The notes under the pieces are model-generated. The model saw only the letters and a list, made by a program, of their open reading frames with translations, searched no databases and had not been told where the DNA came from. A DNA stretch of 35,568 nucleotides, taken from positions 1-35,568 of the forward strand of contig CAMDGM010000036.1 of the NCBI GenBank assembly GCA_945898015.1. The letters are read 5' to 3'. Source of the DNA: PVC group bacterium. GTDB lineage: Bacteria > Verrucomicrobiota > Kiritimatiellia > CAIKKV01. Shown here piece after piece: positions 15,631-23,997 of this stretch (its first letter is position 1; each line of letters opens with the position of its first letter). The translations under genes were made by a program, and so were the position numbers.

Positions 15631-16587
15631 ATGAAAACAATAGCCAAAACGCACCAGTCTTTACCCAAAACGAACCTGCCCGATCGCTCCCTGATCGACC
15701 ACGTTCGGAACATTGCCGAACCTGAAAATTTTCTCGTCGGGCTGGCGGACTCGTGCTTGCCCCAACCCCGCAATATCCTGTTTTTCTGCAGAAACAACCT
15801 GGATGCCCGGCCCAAGGACACCTCGCACCATCGCTACATGCTGATCCTCAACCTCGAAGCGGAAAACTTGCTGCTGCTCGACGGATTGCTGCTGCGGTTG
15901 ATGCCGGGCCAGGCGCTGCTCGTTTTCCCTTTCCAGGCCCATCGTTATCTCCTGCAGGAACAACGGAAGCGCATCACCTGGCTCTTTATCACATTTGAGC
16001 TTCCCGAAACGGACGCGCTCCACGCCTTGCGAAACCGCACCATCAATATCACCCCGGATCTCTGGCCCTTTATCGACACCCTGCTCGTCGAATACCGGCG
16101 CGTTCGAGAACAAGAAGGCCGCGCCGATGAAGTCTCGGCGCTTCTCTCCTATCTCCTCCTGCGCTTGCTGCGCCTGAGCCATCAGCTTGCGACCACCGAC
16201 TGGGCGCCCCGCCTGCCACTCCCGGCGCACCGGATCGTTCAGCGGGCATCCCATTACATTGCCACTCACATGGCGGAACCGCTGAGCGTGAATCAAATTG
16301 CCGCCACGCTGTCCATTTCCACCGGCTATCTCCGAACCTGCTACCGGCGCGTGCTGGGCATGCGCGTCGCCGAGTTCATCCGCCGGAGCCGGGTCTATGC
16401 GGCCTGTGCGCTCCTAAGCCGGTCCGAGTCCAACATCACGGAAATTGCCAGCCACTGCGGCCTGGGCTCCGTGTACACCTTCAGCCGCGCCTTCAAACGT
16501 GAAATCGGCATGGCTCCCACACGCTACCGCACACACCTGTGGGAGCAGCACAACATCGGGTCCCGGACCCGGAAAAAGCGGCCCTAA
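15631..16587 (+). CDS. AraC-family transcriptional regulator with cupin sensor domain
   Basis: Cytoplasmic DNA-binding regulator of 318 aa. Residues about 45-125 form the cupin-type ligand domain (HHRYMLILNLE, LLLRLMPGQALLVFPFQAHRY). After a helical linker, the two AraC HTH motifs are about 221-242 (QIAATLSISTGYLRTCYRR) and 269-290 (ITEIASHCGLGSVYTFSRAFKRE), with the closing GMAPTRYR signature. The ATG at 15631 has no clear Shine-Dalgarno, and a good promoter ends just before it, so the message may be almost leaderless. The gene is divergent from operon A and its stop lies 10 bases from the stop of the last gene of operon B. By position it probably controls operon A, in response to a sugar, and perhaps operon B. 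Confidence 0.92.
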   Translation: MKTIAKTHQSLPKTNLPDRSLIDHVRNIAEPENFLVGLADSCLPQPRNILFFCRNNLDARPKDTSHHRYMLILNLEAENLLLLDGLLLRLMPGQALLVFPFQAHRYLLQEQRKRITWLFITFELPETDALHALRNRTINITPDLWPFIDTLLVEYRRVREQEGRADEVSALLSYLLLRLLRLSHQLATTDWAPRLPLPAHRIVQRASHYIATHMAEPLSVNQIAATLSISTGYLRTCYRRVLGMRVAEFIRRSRVYAACALLSRSESNITEIASHCGLGSVYTFSRAFKREIGMAPTRYRTHLWEQHNIGSRTRKKRP

Positions 16588-16597
16588 CCATTCCCGC

Positions 16598-19500
16598 TCA
16601 CTTCTGCGAGAACGTATCCTTCAAATTGATTCGGAACGGCTTGGACGGCTTGGACGCTTTCTTCCCCGTGTCCGTATAGGTGACAAACAGGTAGAAATCC
16701 GTGTCCGGCGTGAATCCGCGCGCCAGCGCGCCCGGCGCCTTGATCTTCTCCGCCACCTTGACCGCCCCCCGGCCATCCGGGTACGGGCTGGCCCACACCT
16801 CATAGCCCGCCGCATTGCTCGCCGTGGTGAACTGCACCGTGCACCGGGTGCCGTCGGATTCGTGCAGGGGCACGACAATCTCCGTGATCGCCACCGCCGC
16901 GCCCACGCCATTCGCCTCCATGCGACGAATCGGATTGTCGAGGTCCGGGACGCCCGTCGGCACGGGCATGCGCAACCGGGACAGTTCCACCACCCGGTCG
17001 GTCTTGTCTTCCGGAGTCTCATATTCGACAAACAATCCGCCCAGCAGAACATCATTCGTCGAGGCCGGCTGCGGATCGTTGACATACATGGCATGCGTCC
17101 GCCGCTCGACCATGATCTTTTCCAGCGTGAGCGGAATGTCCGGAACCCCGTCGCCCGCACTGTAACTGCCCCACCACGTGCTGCCCGCCTCACGGAACAG
17201 GTCGAACGGACTGCACGCCGGCAGCTCGAAACGAAGATACCGCCAGCCGTCAAAATTGAAACTGCTCCGGGAATGAATGTCGTCATTGTTCCAGGCGCCT
17301 TTCGGCCCGATGCTCAGCCACCGCTCGCCCTTGGCGTCGCGCAGCCCGTAAATCACCCGGCCCCAGTCGCTCGACGCGTTGACCCACAACCCCAAATGAC
17401 TCCCCTTGCCCGGAATCACCAACGGCTTTTTCGGAACCAACGTCGTGTAGAACGGCATGAGCGAGCAGTCCCGCTCGGGTTTCTCCAGATGAACCGCCAG
17501 CACCGGCCCCGCCGCCGGGCCGCCCATCCCCTCCACCGGCCGGACCGTCATCCGGCCGGGGTACCGGCGGATAAAGACACTCGAGCTCTCCTCGTACCCG
17601 GCGTCACGTTCCGTAGAAACGGACCACGAGCCATCCACCAGGCTGGCCAGCGGGACCGCATCCGCCGCCGGCGCGACGTCCGAATGATCCGCCACGCCCA
17701 GCGTGATCGCCGGCGCCTCTGGAAGACCGATCACAAAACAGGGCGCCTGCCCCACGCTGAAGGACGCCAAACCGTCTTTGACCACGGCCTCCACCGCGTT
17801 ATCCATGGAGTCCGCCACCACCACGCGGGCGCCCGCCGGAACGGCGACCGACACCGGCCGCCGGCCGCGGATCGTCCAGAAGACATGGACCAGGCTGTTG
17901 TCCTTGTAATGCCGGAACTGCATCGCATACGTCGACAGGCTGCCGGTGGGCACCCACTTGTCAAAGTTTCGGCGGTTGAGCTGGCGGGTCATGGTCGCAT
18001 AGGCCGCATACGACGGCTTCGGCGTGGCCAGAGGCAGGGGATCACAGATGCCGCCTCCATAATGCTGTTCGCCCCAGTAGCTGCCGGCGTCAAACGCGGC
18101 CCACCCGCCCGTCTGGAAAACGACACCATACGCCAGCAGAATCAGCGAATTGCGCACAGACAGGGCCGCATGCTCGGCGGGCGTCAACGAGCCCGGCCGC
18201 GAGGGCAGGCAGGGCCCTTCGTACATGGGCAGCCAGGGATTCGGAAGCCCGGCCTTCCGGAACTCCTCGCGGCACAGATACATCCGGTGCAGGGCGACCT
18301 TGTGCATCTGGCCCTCGGGCAGCCGCTCAAACACGGGAACATCCACCGTGAGGCCGTCCAGCAGACGCCGGACCTCCGGACTGCGCCGCAGAAACGGCAA
18401 CGGGAAACCGGGGTCGCCATGCGGCATCAGGCATTGGACCTCCGGATAACGCTCCTTGACGATCTTGGCGCCTTCGACAAAACCGTTCAGGAAATACTGG
18501 TATCGCTTCTCCTCGTCGGCGGTAAAGACGTAGTCGTTCGTCTCCGACAGGCCGTCATAACTCAAGGGCACCCCGAAGGTGTGCATGCCAATGCCCGGCT
18601 CCGGGAAAAACGAAAGAAACAGGGGCCGGTTCAGGTCATCCGGCTTGAGGTAAAACCGGTCCAGCTTGGCCACAAAATTCGACTTCGCCACGTCCAGCCC
18701 AAATTGCTGGAGATCATTGGCAAAGGCCGCCGTCGTATAGTGATCGCCCGGCCGGAACGCCTTGTAACATTGAATCCGGTATTTCCGGGCCACCTCTTTG
18801 GCGGCCGGCGAACTTTTCTCGTCAAACGATCCATGGTCCGTTTCAGCGCCGGCCAGGGCCATCATGGTAAGCGGAATCGGCTCCGCCGGCGTATCATGCC
18901 CGCCCTTCCAATTCCAGAACCCGAAGAGGGGCCCCTTGCCGCGATCCCAGCCGCCCCGCTCCCGCGTGTCGGGATGCAGATACGCCAGGCCCCGCTTCTC
19001 CGTCTGGATGACTCGCTCGCCCTCGGACACCGTCAACGTGCAGGCATGATAGCCATACGTCTTGAGATCCAGCTCCAGGCGAACAGTCGCCGCTTCCCCG
19101 GGCCGAAATTCGACCTCCCGCTTCTGGCTCGTTTTCTCCTGGCCGTTATCGCTCACCGTATTCACAGTGAGCGTCACCCGCTTGACCGGCCCCGCCGCGC
19201 TCAGCGTGGCCGTATAAACCGGCTTCTCCGGCGCGGTCCACACGTTCAAGCCGTTGGCCGCACGCAAGTCCAGCTTCACGGCCGGGCGCTCGAGCGTCAA
19301 GGCATACACATGAACCGAACTGGGCAGGCCCGCCTGGTGAAAACTGTAGAACGACGGATCAGGGAAGGCGCGATAAAGCCGGACCTCCTTGGTCAATTCC
19401 AGCTCCAGCATGTCGCCAAAACAGGCCAGCGTTCCGGGATCGATGGGAATCGTGATCAGGAACAGATTCCCCGCCTTGCCATTCGCCAGGGTGGCGGGCA

Positions 19501-20653
19501 GATGCACGGCCGCGCCCGGCGGCTCGACGAAACGCTGGACGTTCCCGCGCCGCACCTGGACAGGCCGGCCCGCCCCGGGAATGTAGAACTGGGCCGTCAC
19601 CACCGGCACGCTGTCCGGCGCCGAATCGGAGGCCGCCAGCAGATGGATGGCCGAATACCGGCCGGCGGGAATGGCAAACTGAATACGGGCGGGATTCAAG
19701 GACCAGGCCCCTTCCCAGCGCCCGCCGAAAACGCCATCCCGCGGGGAATCACGTCCGCCCTGCAATCCATTCTGCAGCCAGCTCGGCTCCAGGTCCATAT
19801 GATCGTTCCCCAGCCCGTTCGTCCGGGCCGGCATGAACGGCACGCCGCCCAGCGTCACCCCGGCCGACGGAAGGACATCCGGATTTACCTTTGAGCCATC
19901 CAGCTGTGCCGCATTGACGTACCCATCCAAAGCAATCGGCTCGAACCCGGCCGGCGCCGGCTTCAGCGGCACACCCTGAAACAGGGCCAGCTCCACGCCT
20001 TTTGTCATTTCCAAACTGAACCGGCCCGCCGTGTTGGACGGGGACTCCCACAACACCCGGTCATCCACGTACAGGCGGGTGCCCTCCTCGCGAAGCTGCC
20101 ACCGAACCTTCAGCCATTTCCGGTCGAGCGTGGGCAGGGACGCAATCTGGTGCTCCACCCGCACGCGGATATCCTCCGGAATCCCGAGCCGGCATCCGGA
20201 AATCCACCGGGCCTTATAGGTGCGTTGCGTCAGGTAATCTCTCGGCTCAGCGCCTTTGAGAATCACCCGCACCACGTCCGGAGCGCTGCCCGCCACCAAG
20301 GAAAGAGATATCTCGTTATGCGTGTTGGTCGAACCCTCGGGGTTTGAGGAAATCTTGAGCGAGCCGGCGCTAGCGTCCCCCTCGAACCGGACCAGCGCCG
20401 TGACTTCGGATCCGGTATTGAACGAAACCGTGCTGCGGGCAAACAACGAAGCGCCCTCCACCGCAAGCACCGGAACCCCTTCGGCGTTTCCGACCAAGAA
20501 GCGCCCCGGCTTGCCCAGTTTGTCCGTGAACGTCCACGGCGCGGAGCCGAAAATGGCGGAGACATTAGTCTCCGCCTGCGCCGGGCCGGTCATCACGGCA
20601 GCCGCCAAACAGCCCGCCCACAGGATATTGATTGTCAGGCCTGATCGTTTCAT
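16598..20653 (-). CDS. Exported 1351-aa multidomain protein, probable glycoside hydrolase
   Basis: Signal peptide MKRSGLTINILWAGCLAAAV with cleavage near GPAQAE. The ATG at 20653 begins it cleanly and AAGGA lies 11 bases upstream; an ATG at 20677 would add 8 residues. Domains in order: a concanavalin-like beta sandwich (about 85-230, EGTRLYVDDRVLWESPS), a galactose-binding-like region (about 250-450, IQFAIPAGRYSAIHLLAASDS), a beta-rich linker (about 470-555), a likely TIM barrel (about 560-950) with candidate acid/base in FFPEPGIG (E685) and candidate nucleophile in PMYEGP (E812), a further beta domain, and a fibronectin-III-like end (about 1255-1345, GYEVWASPYPDGRG). I do not recognise the GH family. 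The two glutamates are assigned by analogy with clan GH-A. Last gene of operon B, 29 bases after the dehydrogenase. Confidence 0.7.
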   Translation of the reverse strand: MKRSGLTINILWAGCLAAAVMTGPAQAETNVSAIFGSAPWTFTDKLGKPGRFLVGNAEGVPVLAVEGASLFARSTVSFNTGSEVTALVRFEGDASAGSLKISSNPEGSTNTHNEISLSLVAGSAPDVVRVILKGAEPRDYLTQRTYKARWISGCRLGIPEDIRVRVEHQIASLPTLDRKWLKVRWQLREEGTRLYVDDRVLWESPSNTAGRFSLEMTKGVELALFQGVPLKPAPAGFEPIALDGYVNAAQLDGSKVNPDVLPSAGVTLGGVPFMPARTNGLGNDHMDLEPSWLQNGLQGGRDSPRDGVFGGRWEGAWSLNPARIQFAIPAGRYSAIHLLAASDSAPDSVPVVTAQFYIPGAGRPVQVRRGNVQRFVEPPGAAVHLPATLANGKAGNLFLITIPIDPGTLACFGDMLELELTKEVRLYRAFPDPSFYSFHQAGLPSSVHVYALTLERPAVKLDLRAANGLNVWTAPEKPVYTATLSAAGPVKRVTLTVNTVSDNGQEKTSQKREVEFRPGEAATVRLELDLKTYGYHACTLTVSEGERVIQTEKRGLAYLHPDTRERGGWDRGKGPLFGFWNWKGGHDTPAEPIPLTMMALAGAETDHGSFDEKSSPAAKEVARKYRIQCYKAFRPGDHYTTAAFANDLQQFGLDVAKSNFVAKLDRFYLKPDDLNRPLFLSFFPEPGIGMHTFGVPLSYDGLSETNDYVFTADEEKRYQYFLNGFVEGAKIVKERYPEVQCLMPHGDPGFPLPFLRRSPEVRRLLDGLTVDVPVFERLPEGQMHKVALHRMYLCREEFRKAGLPNPWLPMYEGPCLPSRPGSLTPAEHAALSVRNSLILLAYGVVFQTGGWAAFDAGSYWGEQHYGGGICDPLPLATPKPSYAAYATMTRQLNRRNFDKWVPTGSLSTYAMQFRHYKDNSLVHVFWTIRGRRPVSVAVPAGARVVVADSMDNAVEAVVKDGLASFSVGQAPCFVIGLPEAPAITLGVADHSDVAPAADAVPLASLVDGSWSVSTERDAGYEESSSVFIRRYPGRMTVRPVEGMGGPAAGPVLAVHLEKPERDCSLMPFYTTLVPKKPLVIPGKGSHLGLWVNASSDWGRVIYGLRDAKGERWLSIGPKGAWNNDDIHSRSSFNFDGWRYLRFELPACSPFDLFREAGSTWWGSYSAGDGVPDIPLTLEKIMVERRTHAMYVNDPQPASTNDVLLGGLFVEYETPEDKTDRVVELSRLRMPVPTGVPDLDNPIRRMEANGVGAAVAITEIVVPLHESDGTRCTVQFTTASNAAGYEVWASPYPDGRGAVKVAEKIKAPGALARGFTPDTDFYLFVTYTDTGKKASKPSKPFRINLKDTFSQK

Positions 20654-20682
20654 CGTTATCACATCCTTGCCATGCACACGTT

Positions 20683-21960
20683 TTACGCCTCACACCGCGA
20701 CACCGTCTCCACCGTTCCATTCCGCCGGGCCTTTTCCGCCGCAAACACAATCAGATGACTGGCCAGCGAGGCTTCGGGGCCCGTGGTCACGAACGCCTTG
20801 TCCCCCGACCGGAGCGCGGCCAGGAAATCACGGATAAGCCCGTCGTCCCCGCCGCCATGCCCCGTCAGCGAGGTGCTGGTGTCACCCGTGTGGAGGGGCA
20901 TCGCCACGTTTTTCCCGGTCCGGAAATCGTAGTGATGCAAGCCGTCGTCGTTCAATCGCAGCGAGCCCTTGTCGCCCATCACGAAATAATCACGACTGCC
21001 CACCGCGAACGCGGTGGTGATGAAGCCGGCCGTGGTCCCGTCTTCAAACTCCAGGTTGACCACCTGGTGGTCGGCCACGTCGTTGTCGCAGGCATAGACG
21101 CAGCGCCCATAGGGCCCCTCCTCCAGCGCCCGGGCGACGCCGGCGGGCGTCGCGTCCGCGGTGACCATGGAGACCGGCCACAGCTTCAGCCGCTCCAGGC
21201 GGTCCCGGAGATAGATCTTGAGCGCCGAATACGGGCAGGCCGACTCGATGCGCGCCGGACACGCCGTGCACCGGTCCGCCGCGCCCGCCGGCTGGCACTC
21301 CCGCTTGAAATGGCTAAGCCGGCCGAAGGAGGAAACCCGCGCGCACGGCGATGGCACCAGCCAGGCCAGCAGGTCCATGTCATGACAGCACTTCGCCAGC
21401 AGGAACGACGACGCCTGCGCCTCGTTCCGGAAATTGCCGCGGACAAAGGAATGGGTGAAATGCCAGGGCCCCACCAGCTCGGTGGCGGCGATATGCCGGA
21501 TGCGGCCAATCAGGCCGCTGTCGAGCATGGTCTTCATCCGCCGGATGTAGTCCACATACCGCAGGACGTGGCAGACCGCCAGGATGACGCCATTGCGCCG
21601 CGTGGCGGCCACAATGTCCCGGCATGCCTGCGCGGTGGGCGCCATCGGCTTTTCCAGCAGGATGTGATACCCCTTGTCCGCGAGCGCAATCGCGGCATCC
21701 CGGTGCTGATCCTCCACCGTGCAGATGAACGCAGCATCCGCCAGCTTCGGAAGCGCCACGAGCTCGCGCCAGTCGCGGAAACAACCCTCCGCCGGCACGC
21801 CGTAGGTTTTGGCGAACTCCTGCCGCCGATCATCCCGCAGCTCGCACACCGCCACGACCTGCCCCTCCTCGGGATGCCGCAGCGTATAACCCGCATAGCC
21901 GAACCCGCGATGGCCGCCACCCACCACCACAATTGTCGTCTTCCTTGCCGTTGCCGTCAT
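20683..21960 (-). CDS. Gfo/Idh/MocA-family dehydrogenase with cysteine cluster
   Basis: Cytoplasmic NAD(P)-dependent oxidoreductase of 425 aa. The Rossmann opening is IVVVGGGHRGFGYAG (10-24), EKP lies at 103-105 and the active-site segment KCCHDMDL at 190-197, the same segment as in the dehydrogenase at 4453-5592. This protein is longer because of an insertion after the active site that holds four cysteines, C222, C231, C234 and C242, ending in ACPYSALKIY. This insert is known in a widespread subgroup of the family and may bind a metal. AAGGA lies 8 bases before the ATG. The gap to the toroid protein upstream is 30 bases. It probably oxidises or epimerises a monosaccharide produced by the GH94 enzyme and its partners. 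Confidence 0.92.
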   Translation of the reverse strand: MTATARKTTIVVVGGGHRGFGYAGYTLRHPEEGQVVAVCELRDDRRQEFAKTYGVPAEGCFRDWRELVALPKLADAAFICTVEDQHRDAAIALADKGYHILLEKPMAPTAQACRDIVAATRRNGVILAVCHVLRYVDYIRRMKTMLDSGLIGRIRHIAATELVGPWHFTHSFVRGNFRNEAQASSFLLAKCCHDMDLLAWLVPSPCARVSSFGRLSHFKRECQPAGAADRCTACPARIESACPYSALKIYLRDRLERLKLWPVSMVTADATPAGVARALEEGPYGRCVYACDNDVADHQVVNLEFEDGTTAGFITTAFAVGSRDYFVMGDKGSLRLNDDGLHHYDFRTGKNVAMPLHTGDTSTSLTGHGGGDDGLIRDFLAALRSGDKAFVTTGPEASLASHLIVFAAEKARRNGTVETVSRCEA

Positions 21961-21990
21961 GGTTCAAATCCTTCCCTTCGTCGCCATCCC

Positions 21991-23997
21991 TTAAATGATT
22001 TCGTCCAAGTCGATGCGATCCCCCGCCAGGAGCCGGTCCCGGAACGTGAGGTACCGGATGAAATCGCTCTCGCACAGGCGCGTGAGCGGCGCCTGATCCC
22101 AGGCCTCAGCCGGACAGTGGAGCATGCGCTGGACCACGGCATCCAGCCGCGCCACATCCGCGGGTTCCAGGAGGAACGCCACGCTGAACAGTCCGCCGAC
22201 CCACAAATGCTCCCCGAGATAGTAGCGGTCGCACGCATCATACAGCCCGTTCGGCTGAAGACGGCTGATGAGTTGATTGGCCATGCGGAGGCAGCGCTCG
22301 CGAAGAACGATTCGCGCCGGTTCGCGTTCGGGCAGGACCCGTGTAAATTGCGCCAGGCCGCGCAAGGTGATGGCGCCGTACACGGTGTAATAGTTGTGCC
22401 CCCCCTGATAGCCCAGCGGCAAAATATCCGCCCCGGCGCAATGGCGGGCGTAATACAGGCCCCGTTCCAGCGCCAGCGGCTCGCGGGTCAACCGGTAGTG
22501 CGCCGCCAGGTGAAAAAGCTCAAAGGCGGCATAGTTGTGGTTGAACTCGACGGGATACAGGCGGGTCGCCTCCAGAAGCCGGCGCGAGGCGTCCAGATAT
22601 TTCGGGTCGCCCAGCAGCTGCCGGGCCAGCACCCACAACTCCCCCACGGGTCCGCTGTCATAGGCGCCGCCCGCCCAGGGGCAGGGACTCCTGGCGTCCT
22701 TCCACAGATGACCGCCGCTATAAGTGCCATCCGGCCGCTGAAGCGTCAACGCCCCATCGGCTTCCTCCCGGAGCACCTCCAGGAGGCGGGGGTCTTCCTT
22801 CAGGTAATGCTGCGCCCGGCCGCAGGAGGCGGCGAGGATGGCGGCCATCCACCGGTGGCCGAACGGTTTTCCGGCCGCCCGGCGCGCGTCCATCTCCCGG
22901 ATCGCCGTCTGGCATTCGGCGCGAAGACGCGCCTGAACCCGGGCCGGATCGGCCGGCGGCGCCGGCGGAAGAACCGAATCCACCAGCCGGATTCCGCTTC
23001 GCTTCTCGAAATCCACAGCCACCATGGGTCCGCCGATGGACGCGACCTGGAGACGGTTGACGCCGTCGAGGATCTCCATTTCCGGCGACTCGACCCCGTC
23101 CACCAGATCCAGCATCTGAAGGCGGCCATTCAAACGCAAGGCGCAACGGGCTACTTGCGCGTTCAGGGAACGCCGTTTCTCGCCCACTTTGCTGAAGTCT
23201 TCCCCGGCCGAATAGGCTCCCCGCCATCGGATTCGGAACCGGCCGCATTCCGTCTGCGGATCATAGAGAAACTCCACCCGCTGAATCACCGGCCACGCCG
23301 GCGGCTCGCGTTTTTCCACCAGCCGGATCGTGCCCATCTCGTCCGGCCGGGGGCCCCAGTTATTTTGCGAACCCCAGGCCACGCTCTCCATCGAGGTGAA
23401 CTCCAGGCTCGACAGGGAAAGACGCAGCGTCGGGCCAACCCAGGCCTCCGCCAGGCTGGCGCGAAGAATCCGCCAGCAGGAAAGCGTGCCTTCCGCCCGG
23501 GACACCATCCGGAAGTCCCACGTCACCGCCGCCGCGGGCGGCGCCTTCGCGCGCGGCCCATAGGCCACCGCTGTCACGTGGCACTGCGGAAGGCTCTTGG
23601 CATCCAAGCCAAACCGGTACGCCACGCCGCCATCGGCGGACAGAATGGTCAGGACCGGATAACTCGTGTTGACGCCCGCCAGGTGGGGAATCCGCTGGAG
23701 CTCCTCCCGCGGCACAAGCGTAGGACCCGGCGCCGCGTCCAGAAACACATAAAGATACGCCGCATCATGATAGACGGCCATCCGGTAGCGCCCCTGCGGG
23801 ACGGCCCGAGGCAAGTGAGCCGGCACCGATGGCGTTTCGCTGAGCCCGTCACACGGGGACGCCCGGCCGAAATCGTCCGCCGCTTGAACCAGCGCATCCG
23901 GCTTTTCAACAAACGACTCCCAGGGCTGCGCGAACGGCCAGGGCGCCGCCTCGTAGACGCGGTCGTAATACAGGATCCATCGTTCCAGGTTCTTCAT
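21991..23997 (-). CDS. CBM9-like plus alpha/alpha-toroid protein, function unknown
   Basis: Protein of 668 aa without signal peptide, so presumably cytoplasmic. The N-terminal third (about 60-245) looks like a family 9 carbohydrate-binding/DOMON sandwich, with RMAVYHDAAYLYVFLDAAPG and later VTWDFRMVSRAEGTLSCWRI. The C-terminal part (about 360-640) is a run of paired helices like the (alpha/alpha)6 toroids of glucuronyl hydrolases and epimerases: GPVGELWVLARQLLGDPKYL, FNHNYAAFELFHLAAHY, GHNYYTVYGAITLRGLAQFT. Charged residues in GGAYDSGPVGE may be catalytic, but no family signature is certain. Its start overlaps the GH94 stop as ATGA, so the two are translationally coupled and probably act on the same oligosaccharide. 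Confidence 0.68.
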   Translation of the reverse strand: MKNLERWILYYDRVYEAAPWPFAQPWESFVEKPDALVQAADDFGRASPCDGLSETPSVPAHLPRAVPQGRYRMAVYHDAAYLYVFLDAAPGPTLVPREELQRIPHLAGVNTSYPVLTILSADGGVAYRFGLDAKSLPQCHVTAVAYGPRAKAPPAAAVTWDFRMVSRAEGTLSCWRILRASLAEAWVGPTLRLSLSSLEFTSMESVAWGSQNNWGPRPDEMGTIRLVEKREPPAWPVIQRVEFLYDPQTECGRFRIRWRGAYSAGEDFSKVGEKRRSLNAQVARCALRLNGRLQMLDLVDGVESPEMEILDGVNRLQVASIGGPMVAVDFEKRSGIRLVDSVLPPAPPADPARVQARLRAECQTAIREMDARRAAGKPFGHRWMAAILAASCGRAQHYLKEDPRLLEVLREEADGALTLQRPDGTYSGGHLWKDARSPCPWAGGAYDSGPVGELWVLARQLLGDPKYLDASRRLLEATRLYPVEFNHNYAAFELFHLAAHYRLTREPLALERGLYYARHCAGADILPLGYQGGHNYYTVYGAITLRGLAQFTRVLPEREPARIVLRERCLRMANQLISRLQPNGLYDACDRYYLGEHLWVGGLFSVAFLLEPADVARLDAVVQRMLHCPAEAWDQAPLTRLCESDFIRYLTFRDRLLAGDRIDLDEII

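Noticed and set aside
16588..16597. Terminator between the AraC gene and operon B
   Set aside because: Only 10 bases separate the stops and no hairpin with a T-run is visible; the transcripts probably overlap.
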